Positions 1-11,152 of a stretch of 64,000 nt of DNA are shown here, in pieces (positions within the stretch are counted from its first letter, which is position 1; each line of letters opens with the position of its first letter). The DNA is taken from NCBI RefSeq assembly GCF_000835495.1, contig NW_015622545.1, positions 3,984,042 to 4,048,041 on the forward strand. Direction: 5' to 3'. Under the pieces are notes generated by a model that was given only the letters and a program-made list of their open reading frames with translations, did no database searches and had not been told where the DNA came from. Position numbers and translations under genes: made by a program. The DNA is from Cladophialophora immunda. Taxonomy: Eukaryota; Ascomycota; Eurotiomycetes; Chaetothyriales; Herpotrichiellaceae.

Positions 1-629
1 GCGTGATAATCTCGCGTTGTATGAGAGAAATAGAGATAGTTAAGGTGTATTTTAGTGCTATAGACGAAACACATTCCTCATATAAATTACTAGGCGCTAG
101 CATTATAGCGTACTTTTTTAGTACGTTGGGGGCCAAGTAAATTCGGTATTATATCGAATCTTCGGTTTCAGAACGTTTATTCTTTCGTCAAGGAATAGAT
201 TTCACGTATTTTACCATCACTGCTCGAGACGAGGTCGGATATCTCCACCGTCTCTATCTCTGAATTCGTCGCGAGATGTTGAGGTGATTTTGGCTGGGAA
301 AGGCTATTCGACGACTATATCCAACGGCTCACGGACGATATCTCCGAGTCTTATCAAGCAAGCCAAGCTAGGTCGGAACAGCATTCGCAGACGGTTCTCA
401 GGACGACAGCAGACGTCCGCGATGCGCCTTGGCGATGAACCCCCATGGTCGGAAGTCGGCACACTCGAGGACATCATTCCTTCCGCTTTGGGAGACCGAA
501 CTCAGGCACGACAATAAGAAGTGGCTGATAAGCCTGTAGCCGAAGGACGAGATACTTTGTACATATGTCTCAGAATACTGCACGTGAAGTCAATGCCTCT
601 CGTGCACCATCACTTGAAGAACTGCAAGG
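1..629. other. Left-edge intergenic, A+T-rich at the start
   Basis: The first 250 bases are visibly richer in A and T than the rest and hold a short inverted repeat (CGTAC/GTACG arms at 109-113 and 121-125). The short open frames between 284 and 620 show no recognisable domain. The final part is presumably the promoter of the amidase gene. Nothing else can be supported. Confidence 0.5.
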
Positions 630-2521
630 ATGGCAATAGCATCATTGGGAAAGTGAGTCTCCAATGCAATTTCAACATCAAGGCCACGCTCAACTCACCG
701 GTGACCTTCTCTGACGTAAATAGGGGCACGAAGCTCGATGCTGCCGAAGTTCGAGCACTTGTCAAGGCTGTCGGGCTATCGATATCCGATAGTGCAATCG
801 AAGACTGGCGCGTTCTTCTGGGATCGTTTGAAGACTGTGCACAGCTCGTGTTGGAAGACGACGACGGGCTGCCGATCCCTGATCCAGATCGGTATATCAG
901 GACAGACATTCAGATTCCAGAGAACAACGAGAAAGGCGGGTGGGCGACACGATGTTCCGTCAAGAGTGCCGCTCCTACGAGCGCTTTACTGGCCGGACGC
1001 ACGCTGGCAGTGAAGGACAACATTGCCCTTGCCGGCGTCAGATGTACAAATGGACTTCCGCCTGTTAATGGAGAGTGGATTCCCACGTACGATGCCACTA
1101 TCGTGACTCGAGTACTGGATGCTGGCGCCATGATCACGGGCAAAGCAAGTAGGTTTACCACTGAGCATCGTTTGTGGCCAGGTGAGAGCCAGGCGGCTAA
1201 CCGACGACTCCATAGCGTGCGAAAATGCATGTATGGAACCGATCTCTAATACTTCATACACCGGCGTCGTCCATAACCCTTTCGCGGATGGTTATACGTG
1301 CGGAGGCTCTAGTAGTGGTTCGGGAAGATTGGTCGCGATCGGCGCAGTAGATATGGCACTGGGAGGTGACCAGGGAGGGTACGTTTCTCATCCTTAAAGC
1401 CGTCTACGCAGAATGGTCTTGAGCGAAGGTAAATCATGCGACTAACACATGTGAAACACAGGTCGATTCGCATTCCAGCTGCGTTCTGTGGCATTGTCGG
1501 CCACAAGCCAACTTGGGGCCTGGTTCCCTATACCGGCATCCTGGGTCTCCAATCCGTGATCGACCATACCGGGCCCATGACGGCCACAGTCCGAGACAAC
1601 GCCCGCCTCCTTGAAGCCATCTCCGGCCCAGATGGAATCGATGATCGGCAGCCGTTTTTCATGGCTCCGGAATCTTTGCGATTCTCCAGCTCGCTGGACG
1701 AATTCCTCTCTGCAGGTGCCGCTAAGCCCCGAGACCAGCTTCTGAAGGGGTTCAAGGTGGGAGTCCTCAAAGAAGGGTTCACTGGCAAACAAATGAACCC
1801 GAACGTCGCCACGGCATGCCACTCGGCCATCTCGGATCTCAAGGAAATGGGCGCCGAAGTCGTCGAGGTCTCGGTGCCGAATCACGAGCATATCTGCATC
1901 ATATGGATGTGTGCCCTGCCGCTGCGTGGCGGTCGAGAAGCGCTCCTCGGCGACACCACAGGGCGCAAACAGCTGGAGCTGACAGATCGCGGGACCGCGG
2001 CCGCTCCGGCCATGGGGCCCAGTGAGAAGGCCCTGCTCTCGCAAGAGTTCTTTGACGCCCTGGGCCCGGGTGCTCAGAACCTCTACATGAGGTATCTGTA
2101 CGTGAACGACAAGTACGGCGCGGGCTTGCACGCCAAATGCACCAACCTCCTGAACAAAGCGACACAGGCGTACGACGCGGTCCTTGGCTCGGTCGACGTG
2201 CTGGTGATGCCCACCGTGCCGATGCCGGCGTTCCCGTTTCCCGGCGGACCGGACAACAGCACGGGGCGCTTCCAGGGGGGCCCTCTCGAGAGCCTCTCGT
2301 ATCCGTTAGGTGTGCTCAGCAATACGGCCCAGTTCAATTCCACCGGCCACCCAGCCCTGTCTCTGCCCGTGGGCTTTGTGCCTGCTCCGGACAATCCGGA
2401 TGTCAAGTTGCCCGCGGGACTCCAGATTGTCGGCAAACGCTTCGAGGACTTGACGTGCTACAAGGTGGCGGCGGCGTGGGAAGAGCACAAGGACTGGAAA
2501 ACTCTGCTGTTCGCGCAGTAG
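630..2521 (+). CDS. Amidase (amidase-signature family), 4 exons
   Basis: This gene encodes a hydrolase of the amidase-signature family, which cleaves carboxamide bonds with a Ser-cisSer-Lys triad. Proposed exons are 630-652, 724-1148, 1216-1378 and 1462-2521, giving 556 residues. The introns have GT-AG ends, and the third carries a CTAAC branch site. Visible residues are Lys105 in AVKDN, the GGSSSGSG loop around 181-185 (cis-Ser) and the nucleophile Ser205 in DQGGSIRIPA, followed by the FCGIVGHKPTWGLV strand. The ATG at 630 was chosen because its 23-nt exon joins in frame to the family's N-terminal helix; longer frames upstream contain an intron. No signal peptide is seen, so it is probably cytosolic. 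The substrate cannot be told from sequence. It sits beside a methyltransferase on the opposite strand (converging 3' ends). Confidence 0.88.
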
Positions 2522-2893
2522 GACATAAGGCAGTGCGAAATGGTGCACCGAAGAGAAAGTCGGTGTACTACATGTCACAAAATGTTCGAAAATCTTTACA
2601 GCGATTTCTCCAAGTGATGCTCACCGCTCGATTTGGACTGTCTCCCATTCTCAATTGCCTGTCCTTCGCATTTATTTGTGCCAGACTCACACATGTTGTG
2701 TGCGCTTAGTCCCACGGCAGCAAGCTCAAAGGATCTCCAATACTCTGTCCACATCGTAGTGGTAACTTTTATTCGCAGGGGAAGGCGTGCGAGTGGTTTC
2801 CCGAAACACCTGGTTACGTGACAAGGCTGAGCCAGCCGTCCCTGTTGAAGGAACGAGGGTTTCCGGAGTCCATACCCTTGGCGGCCCCCGAAG

Positions 2894-3739
2894 CTATCCG
2901 GGCTTCTGACCAATGGTTGTATAATATGTGGTATAATAGACCCTGCCCTGTCTGATGTCCTGAAGCGTCTCGTGCACCGCTCTTCCAAACAGGTCAGACA
3001 CTTCTCTTGATGCTCTGTCTTTCAACCCTTCGTGAATGTCCGTCAGAGCCCAAATTGCATTGTCTGTGTCCTGCCTCAACAGCCACGGTATCGGAGGCAT
3101 ATCGACGTAGCGAAGGTTGGTTAGCCCGTGACGCTGGAGCTCTGCGGCAAGATGCCGTAGCCATTCGGTGTGGGAGAACAAGCTGGTCAAAGGCGCCGTG
3201 ATCGCCGGAGGATGTCGAAACGCGCCGGGGCATCTCAGCGGGTCGCTCATCGCTCGGAGAACCGGCACCGTCGCATCGGTCCACTGTATAAAGCCGCCTG
3301 GCTTCAATAATCTGACGATGTTGTGCATGACCCAATCTTTGTCCTGAAAGTAAACCGCTGCCATGATCAGTCGGACATGCACAACGTCGAATCGACCAGC
3401 ATATCGGTCGGGCATGGGCTGGAAGATGTCATGGATCTCCAGCGTCACGTTCGGCGGCCACGTGAACTGCGGCGGAAACTGCTGTGGGGATATGTCGATT
3501 CCTGTTATTCGTGCATGGGGATAGTCAACGGCCATGTCGAGAGACCAGATGGCGTTCCCACACGCGACATCCGCAATTTCGAGCCTTTGAAGGCTTCTGA
3601 TCTGTGCTGCAATCTCTGGATGAAGCAGCCATCCCAACCTTCTCAGGATGAGATAGTGTTGAGCGGTCAGCCTGCCAGATGCCAATGTATCGCGCGACAT
3701 GATATATGGGCCTCGGTGCGCCACCATTTCCGCCGCCAT
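2894..3739 (-). CDS. Class I SAM-dependent methyltransferase (LaeA/Umta-like)
   Basis: A single-exon gene for a 281-residue methyltransferase of the fungal secondary-metabolism type. Motif I reads IADVACGNAIW (about residues 55-65), a variant of the usual DVGTGTGIW; an acidic GIDIS loop follows, and then FDVVHVRL and LLKPGGFIQW, the usual post-I and motif III elements. The N-terminal GPYIMSRDTLASGRLTAQHY segment resembles the helix that precedes the fold in this family. The ATG at 3739 is the first real ATG; the frame stays open to about 3898 but only from a GTG. The protein should be soluble. Relatives methylate small-molecule intermediates or act as LaeA-like regulators; which applies here is not visible. 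It lies tail-to-tail with the amidase. Confidence 0.85.
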   Translation of the reverse strand: MAAEMVAHRGPYIMSRDTLASGRLTAQHYLILRRLGWLLHPEIAAQIRSLQRLEIADVACGNAIWSLDMAVDYPHARITGIDISPQQFPPQFTWPPNVTLEIHDIFQPMPDRYAGRFDVVHVRLIMAAVYFQDKDWVMHNIVRLLKPGGFIQWTDATVPVLRAMSDPLRCPGAFRHPPAITAPLTSLFSHTEWLRHLAAELQRHGLTNLRYVDMPPIPWLLRQDTDNAIWALTDIHEGLKDRASREVSDLFGRAVHETLQDIRQGRVYYTTYYTTIGQKPG

Positions 3740-5667
3740 ATTTACACATAAAGTGATGCGCGCTGTCTTCCGACTAGATTGGGCGTGGAATCTGAGAACT
3801 GGTAGCGCCTCCTTCCATCTCCTCGACGATGGAGTAAGCTTCGATTCAAGTGAAGTGTTAATCGTGCGTAAATTTTGAGTGGGGAGAATCGAGAGCACGA
3901 AGCAAACTCATTGCGCCGGTTCCAAAACGACACAGGAAGTTCATGTCATGTTGAACCTAGGTCCTAAGCACGCCTCATCAGCTTGGGTCACCTTGACGTC
4001 CGGGAAAGTCGGACGACGGGGTTAGCTCATTGGCCATGCAGCTAAGTAATTCCTTGCGAAGAGTCGACGTGGCTTGGTGGCATTGAGGATTTCGAATGCT
4101 ATACCATGAGAGGCAGTGAACAGCGACGATTGGCGAGAGAAGGGGTGTCTGCGGTAGCCTGGCCTTAGCAAGGAGGGTGGATCTCGCCGGGCTGTGGCTC
4201 TCCTCTCGCATGAGACCTTAGGGTGGATGGTTGACTAAATCCCAATCTCGTAGGATCGTATCAAAGCGTGACGGATAGTGCGTGTTCGGAAAGCGGGAAG
4301 TTTGATTTGTGGGTGTGGCGCATCGTCCTATTGCGAAGCACGTTAAGGCGATGCACTGGATGGCCTGAAAGGGGACACCACAGAGGGAGGAAGAGGAGGC
4401 CATTGCGGGACTCTCTGATCACTCTCAGTATGGCTCGCCAAGCTGGTCGTCCCGACGGAGCTTTGGGCGTGGTCAGGAAAAATTCAACGTAAGGCCACCC
4501 GCTAACAGGCAAGGAAAACCGTATTTCTCTCAAGTTGTGCTCGACATCGTCAGTAGGAGTTGGGAAGGTAGCCCCGAAGGCTTTTAGCGTGTCGGATCGA
4601 CTTCAAAGGGTGCGTTGGCGAAAATGATGAGCGTCGTCTTGAGACCATGGAAGGACCCTGACTGTTAGCAATCGAGAGTCTTCCATTTGGAGCCAATCAT
4701 CCAGGACATCGAGTTCTAAGGCCGCGTGATGAATCCAGAAAAGGAGGGGCTTCGTAATGAGCGAGAAGTCTCTCCCAGTTCGAGGAGTGTTGAGGGGCAA
4801 GCATGATCGACATCAACCATCTCTCGCTGCCACACGTCTCTTCGGCATATTCAAGGCTGACAAGTTCAATCGCCAGGCCGCAGCAGCGTGGGTAGGCTGT
4901 TTGGTACTGCTGGATTGCACTGGGAATCTGTGAGCACTAGAAATTGACAAATGCAGACTGACATGAATTCATTCTCAGATGTTGGGTGATCAAAATGAAC
5001 CATTTCTTTACCAATGACGCTCCGGAATTTTTCTTTTCTCAGAGCCTTGCTTTATCATGGCGGCGGAGAATTCACTTGGGAATACCTTCGGAGGAAATGC
5101 CTACCAATGCGAGCTCCCAAGCGTCTGTGCAGGACAGAACGACATCCATGACTGTGCGACGTATCACGTGTTCAACGGACTGTTGTCTTGACAGCGGTGA
5201 GGTCTACCGAAACGAAATACCGAGGACATGGGATCATCTAAAGGGCTTTTGGGAAGGGAATGGACCTGTTAAAGACAAGATGAGCCGTAAAACCACAAGT
5301 TAGGAGGACGGTAAACTTGCAATTTGAGTTCAGCCAGATCGACCACAGAGGCCACTTGCTACCTGGTTCAGCAAACCTCCAGTTACGATGCCAGGCGCCG
5401 ATGTCAAGAAGGTAGACCGCAACAACGCGAATGATTTATCGAGGAATTGGTCGAGGGCGACTCTAGAGAAAGACAGTGAACGGGTAGGAGATCAATGATT
5501 CGGTTGGAGGAGATTCCAAAGACCAGGCTGGACACACGTTAGCACTCTACTGTTCAGAAAGGATGATAGTGGATCAATGGACTCTGATGCATACCTCGTA
5601 CGTCGCATTCTCTATTGTCGGAGAGCTCCTTTCCAGTGAAGGACTTGTCCTTCCCTTACACGTGGTC
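3740..5667. other. Long intergenic stretch, no supported gene
   Basis: Nearly 2 kb without a convincing gene. Open frames near 4268-4492, 4603-4800 and 4986-5303 (plus strand for the first and last) have no domain, no good intron pattern and several overlapping alternatives. A small frame from an ATG at 5057 is cysteine-containing but ends after about 45 codons. This may be decayed sequence. Confidence 0.4.
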
Positions 5668-6778
5668 TCACAGCTCAATCTGCTCAAAGCTTTCCAATAC
5701 TTCAAATTCATCCCTCTCTGTGTCAGACAGGGGCGCGTTTCCGGGCCTGTCCACCACTGCCGCCTTCATGCCCGCGTGAATTGCCGCACGCACCTCGTTG
5801 ACATTATCACTCAGGAACAAGATCTCCTTTGGGTCTTTGCCGAGCTCTGCTGCAATCTTCGCGTAGCTGCTAGCCTCTTGTTTGAGACCCGCGTTCGTCG
5901 TATCAAACCACGCTTTGATAATGTCACGTTTGTCCAGAACAGCCTCGGGATCGTCGGGCGAAGAAGGGTCTTTGATGTGTTGGAACAAGAGCTTTTGCGC
6001 GAAGATTGAGCCGCTACTGTAGATAGATATCTCTTTGCTAGCGTCGTTGCCCACCCCGGACGTGGTGGGCGAAGACCACATCTCCAGAAAGCTCAATACA
6101 TCAGGGTATACTGGCGTCGAATAGACATGGGTCTGATATCCGTTCTCCCATAGGTAGCCTACTTACGCTCAGTATTGACCCGTTGTGCACATGGAGGATA
6201 AGACGAAAAGTAGGTGAAACTGTGGAGACGAGCAATCTTTACCTTGTAAATTCTTCAAATACGCAATCTTTACATCCCGCTCAGTAAGATCTCTGACGTG
6301 GGCTTCGAATGCTTCAGGTGATGAGGCTGCTGGTTCGGGGAAGGCGTCACGGTAGGATACGAAAGTCGGGTCGTCCCATTTGGATGCGAGGACATCGGGG
6401 AGCGCTTTCAGGGCGTATGGGAACTTTTTGATTTGCGTAAGTGTTCTCACCCCTTACCCGTGGATTTGTCTCTGATAAGAGAGCAAAGGACACGCGTGCC
6501 AGTAGCTTCTTACCAGAGTATCTTTAACGAATGTTATTGGGCATATGGTGCCCTCTGATGGGTTTTCAATATTAGCCAGTGTTTCATGCAGCTTTAGAAG
6601 TCCCCACGTTTGAGTGCCTCTCACCTATATCTAGTAGGACGGCCTTCACATCCTTGAATGATTTGACCGGCCTTTTTGAGGCCTGTTTCCGCTTTCGAGC
6701 GACTTTGGTCGGGCGACTCTCAACTGTCTTTGCGACAGGGCTGCGGGAGCGCCTCTTAGTTGAGCGTGTTGAGACCAT
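5668..6778 (-). CDS. utr4: Enolase-phosphatase E1 (acireductone synthase), 4 exons
   Basis: This HAD-family enzyme of the methionine salvage pathway converts 2,3-diketo-5-methylthiopentyl-1-phosphate to acireductone by enolisation and dephosphorylation. Proposed exons on the minus strand are 6625-6778, 6514-6554, 6243-6423 and 5668-6158, giving 288 residues. Evidence is the joined motif LLDIEGTICPITFVKDTL (catalytic Asp50 and following Glu), then FPYALKALPDVL, YSSGSIFAQKLLF, and the C-terminal ILFLSDNVNEVRAAIHAGM Mg-binding motif. All introns have GT-AG ends (70, 90 and 84 nt). An N-terminal extension of about 40 residues is rich in Lys/Arg and precedes the catalytic core; yeast Utr4 starts close to the core. 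It is likely cytosolic or nuclear. Confidence 0.88.
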
Positions 6779-7313
6779 TGTATCAACTTATTTGGAGATG
6801 GGCCAGAAACATCGCCCCGTCGACATGTGCAGAGCTCCTTTTGCCATTGAGAAAAAGTTGATGGGATGAGAAGTGGTCGTGTTGCTTTTTAGCTCAGACC
6901 TTGACCTGATGGCTGTGTCGGCAACGGAAAAGCTTTTCGCCAGACTTGCCGCACCCCTTTGTCTCAGCCTGGCATTTAGAATTCATGGCCAAGGCGCTAG
7001 CAATTGCCTAGCCTGATAGATCTACTCAACGTCGATACAGAGTTATTTACTTCTGGCACCTGCATTCTCTGGCAACTCAATCAGGAGAGACAATTGATAT
7101 CGAGCTTCCTCCAAAAGATCTTGCTGCCTTAAAGTCTGAATCATAGACCACGACTCGCATACACAGCATATCAGAGCTAAGCGAGAATGACCGCATGGGC
7201 ATGGTTTTAATCACAGCCCAAAACCAGTGGACGAAGATGAGGTTTCAGATTCCAGAGTCTGGGCCAGAGTCTGCTGCAGGCGCAGAAGAAGACACACAAA
7301 GTCTGTTCTATCC
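6779..7313. other. Intergenic between enolase-phosphatase and P450
   Basis: Holds the promoter of the enolase-phosphatase gene and the 3' end of the P450 gene. No ORF, RNA gene or repeat stands out. Confidence 0.5.
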
Positions 7314-9323
7314 CTATTCGATGGCTCGCACTTTCACCTTGAGATTACCCTTGAATCTCGGGGTAAACGTATCAGTCCAGTCCATCATCTCGTCCGTTGT
7401 ACCGTCGTTCATTATATCAAATCTGCGAACCAGATGCGCAAATGTGTTGTGAAGCTCCGCGTAGGCCAAGCTGGTTCGTAGTCAGACCCCGATCCAAGTA
7501 GGCATTGTTTCACCCCTGAAGGGACCAAGGGAGTAGAAGGAGGAAGATAGCCCATCCGTTCAATTATCAAATGAGATGTAAGGTGGGGCATAACTTACTT
7601 CATTCCTATGCAGTTGCGGCTTCCTCTTGAGAAGCTGATCATATGGCTCTCCAACTCATCCACGTTATCTCCAAGCCAACGTTCAGGCCGGAACGAGTAC
7701 GGATCTGGGAATATCGCTGGGTCGTTGTTGTACACATGGTGCGAGAAAGAAACACGGGTCTGAAAGGAGAATGAGAAATTGAGCCGAAATCTGGAGAGTC
7801 CGGAACGATAACATACCCCGGGAGCAATGCTTTCCCCGCAAAGGACTGCACCATTGCGTGGTACTACACGGGGCAGACGTGCAGATGTCCCCATAGAGAC
7901 TCGAAGGGATTCTTTTATTACAGCTCGCTGGAAGCACATGGTTAGCTCCACTCCATTACCTCGAGTTCAACTCACAAGAAAGGGTAGATTCTCGAGGTCT
8001 CTCAGCGATGCAAGGCTCTTCGTATCAGGTAGCACCGCGATGACTTCTTCTCTTAATCGATTCCAAAGTTCAGGTCTCTTTATCATCCCCCAGATGCCGA
8101 ACGTCAGAGCGTGCGCAGTGGTATCAGTGCCGGCGAGGAACATAAGAACAGCATCCGCTGCGAGTTCATTTGGAGTTGCAATATACTGGCCCTTTTCCCG
8201 GTCGGGATTGAGGGCAGTGCGGAATATTGAAGACGTCACCTCCTTCGAGTTGGCCGGTGCTTGGGCCAGGGAGCTGATCAGTGCTCTACATTGCTTCTTG
8301 TCCTCAGTAGGGTAAATAGTTGATACTTCAGATGCACTTACAGCCATCATGTCTTTCGCGGACGCGGCGGCCGGAAAGCACGCTTTCACGACGCTATGGG
8401 GTAGCCCTGAGAAAATCACCTTGTTCATGATGTTGCCGATGGTTGGGAAATCTGCCCATTCTCGTGTAGTTAGTGTCTGATAGAGCCAGATGCACTCCCC
8501 GACCGTTCCGAGGAGCCTTGCCATGAAAAATGGCGATCTCAGACATTGACAATCGCAATGAGGACAAACTCACACCAGAAAAAGGGCACTATTGGTGCGA
8601 ACTCATGCAGCTCGACAATGAGGTTGGGTCGAAAGTTGGGAGCATCAAGAAGGCCCAGGCTCATCTGGTAGCAATAGTACATTGTGACATCAGCGGTCAG
8701 GCAGTTCAGGGCCAAGTCGAGGTCGATGGTTCGATTTTGGTCTGCTTCAACTTTCAGGCGGTGGAGGAAATGGGCGATTTTCTCGTGAATGAGTGGCTCA
8801 AGTCCGTTAATCTGAGCTTTGGAGAAAGCCTGCACGAAAAGATCTCGGTGGGGTTTCGCAACTCGTCCGTCGCTGACATTGAGAAAACAGCCCTCGACCT
8901 GCGGAGCGTTGTAGAATTCGCGAGGACGATTGAAATCGGAGCCAGCTTTGAAAACACTAGCATCGTCAGCTCTTTGGGTCTGTTAGGGTATCAAACGCAG
9001 CAACTTGCGTTCTGTAAGCGTCCCAATCAAAGATATGTAACTCATTCGGCCGCACTCTCACAATAGGCCCTAGTTTTCGTAAGTTAGGGTCTGCGCGGGT
9101 GAGTTGCTCCTGTACCATATTTATCGTGAAGTGCTTTTAAGTGCTTGACGAGTGAGTCCTTGGATATTAGATCGTGGTTCACCGCATACAGATTGGTGAT
9201 TGCAGCGATTTTGGGACCTGGAAATCGCGCCAAAGGATGTAGTGTTAACCTGTAGATAATCTTGATGGCGACAGTAGCTAGGCACAAGCCCAGGCTGTAT
9301 AGTATAATGAATTGGAGCGCCAT
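7314..9323 (-). CDS. Cytochrome P450 monooxygenase, multi-exon, possible lesion
   Basis: A fungal class II P450 of the benzoate-4-monooxygenase/trichodiene-oxygenase-like type. The N-terminus starts with a hydrophobic ER anchor (MALQFIILYSLGLCLATVAI) and the proline hinge HPLARFPGPK. Later come GPIVRVRPNELHIFDWDAY, the I-helix AGTDTTAH, the ESLR of ExxR, RPERWLG and the heme loop FSRGSRNCIGM with Cys thiolate. Supported introns include 9070-9115, one near 8530-8585, one between LPFL and RAVIKES (about 7935-7976), one after APG (about 7755-7818), and one after CIGMN (about 7478-7596). Between DAYRTQ (about 9003) and the next block VFKAGSDF (about 8955) no GT-AG pair restores the frame, so the gene may carry a 1-nt lesion or use an unusual junction. 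Substrate unknown; it sits among the methyltransferase and amidase. Confidence 0.8.
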
Positions 9324-10449
9324 CGTCCCTTGAACACAAGCTTTCTCGCGGGTGGAATGAGCACGCTGCCGAAAGACTAAATAAACGTTCACACTGTGTT
9401 TATACTCGCACCGTCTTCTTATACGAAGTGTCAGCTTCAGGCGTCCAATTTGAATCCTTCAGTTGCCCACAAGTCTGATTGGCGGAATGGCCATGTCGCT
9501 TATCTCTCTACTGCTTAGGCTGGGGCCGACTCGCTGCAGGATCCGCCTCTTTGAATCTACAGAGATTAAACTTGATCATATTAGGTGATGATACGCACGC
9601 TAGCTAACAGCACTGGGAGCGGGTCGCAATCTTCAAGGTGTGCTCCCTCGAGAGACGAGGCTTACGACTGCTGTGCTTACCTGTGGGCGTTCCCCGGATT
9701 GCTGACTTATGTCAGACACAATGGCTTGACCCCTGGATGACCCCTTAATCCGGTGAAAGCTGTGGACGCAATGCTTACTCGTGCTGCAACAAAAGCTACC
9801 CCTTTTCCAGAATTTACTTATACTCGGTCACAGTCAGTGCCATCTCTACTGTATCTAGGTGCGAAACGATATCAGGAAAACGTGTAGCGAGACTCTCAAC
9901 TCAGCGAGTGCGGTGATCGTAAAATCCCGCCATCCCTCCCCTCCCCTTCTCCTAAACCGGTATATTTCTCCTCCAAAACATTCTAAGCGCCCTTGGGTCA
10001 AAAACCACTTGAACGCCTACCACTTCCACTGTCAAGGGGACTGAGTTAGCAACCATCAAAAGTCCAACCATGATCAACGGAAATAGTAAAGGCGTTGTCT
10101 GACAAGTGCGTCATAGTGCTGGAGGTATTCTAGCCCCCAGGATAGAGTCCAAAGCGGAAGGTATTTTATCTCTTCTCCGCAATGAGCACAAACCAATACC
10201 GCGCATGCAGGTCGAAGTGGATTGTTCTGGAGCGTGTGGCCACCACCGTCCCATATTCAAAGGTAAAGCAGTTGGGACAATACTTCACGGCATCTCAAGG
10301 GATCCAGTACGTCAAATATCTGCGGCTACTTCTACAGCGCTTTGGGATCACGACTAGGAAAGGAATGGTGAACAAAATGTCCGTAAGTAACGAGTCAGAC
10401 CGCCACAACGCTCAGTTGCGCCGGGACCAATTGCGTTCGCTTATTCCTC
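9324..10449. other. Intergenic, P450 promoter side
   Basis: Upstream region of the P450. Short frames at 9859-10044 and 10106-10520 lack recognisable domains and start codons in good context. No repeats found. Confidence 0.4.
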
Positions 10450-10976
10450 AGGAGGGCGTATGTACTGCTGCGGCGTATTCGCGCAGAACTCCTCCATCGA
10501 TCTATATACGACAAGGATGAGAATGAGGGAGAGGCTGGCTGGGGCCGGCCTGAGAAGGAAGACGGTCCCGTCCGCAGGTATCGCGTTGAGCGACCAGCAA
10601 TTGGTGACTGACCTAGCTATGCCCGTGGCCGGGTTCGGCTGCTGGTCTGAGATCACCATATATACTCGGTCAATGTCGTCTCCGGGCTGGCATTCTAGGA
10701 ATGCAGCGGTCATCCAGTTGGTGGGTCGAGGACCAACGACCAAACCTCTTCGCCATCTGCACTTTCTGGAACTTCTCGATGCACTGGGACTTGCACGAGA
10801 GTATTGGTTTAGTCACACCCAGGGTTTACCTCATCATATACCTTCTCTGGCGGCACTACGAGAGAATGGACATGCTATACTCTCGGTGGGGCCGTCTGCC
10901 CCAAGGTGAGGACCTGATGACGAAGAAGAGGCTCATGAAGTGCGGAATCAAGGACTTTGATAGTTCTTGGCTTTAA
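10450..10976 (+). pseudogene. Possible remnant of a fungal multi-pass membrane protein
   Basis: The plus strand contains LSDQQLVTDLAMPVAGF (about 10585-10638), similar to a segment typical of a widespread family of uncharacterised fungal membrane proteins. The frame then degrades, and a membrane-like hydrophobic stretch (RVYLIIYLLWRHY, about 10820-10860) lies in a different frame. Upstream coding cannot be joined. I read this as a decayed copy, but the resemblance rests on one motif remembered from the family, so a chance match is possible. Confidence 0.25.
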
Positions 10977-11152
10977 TGGCTCTTCTCCGAGGACAACATC
11001 CTCTTCGTTGAACCCACCTTTATAAAGCAACGCCTTGTAGGTAGGGCCTACCAACTCCAACACGGAGGAACTAGCTTTGTAGAATCTCATGTCTCATGAC
11101 AAACAAAAATAATTAAATATATTTGAATGTTTCTGCAATAAAAGCACGAAGC

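Noticed and set aside
3740..3898. N-terminal extension of the methyltransferase frame
   Set aside because: It opens only from a GTG, and the family-like N-terminal helix begins after the ATG at 3739.
4986..5303. Plus-strand frame of 105 codons and a nested Cys-containing frame from 5057
   Set aside because: No domain, no intron evidence and overlapping alternatives; not enough to call a gene.
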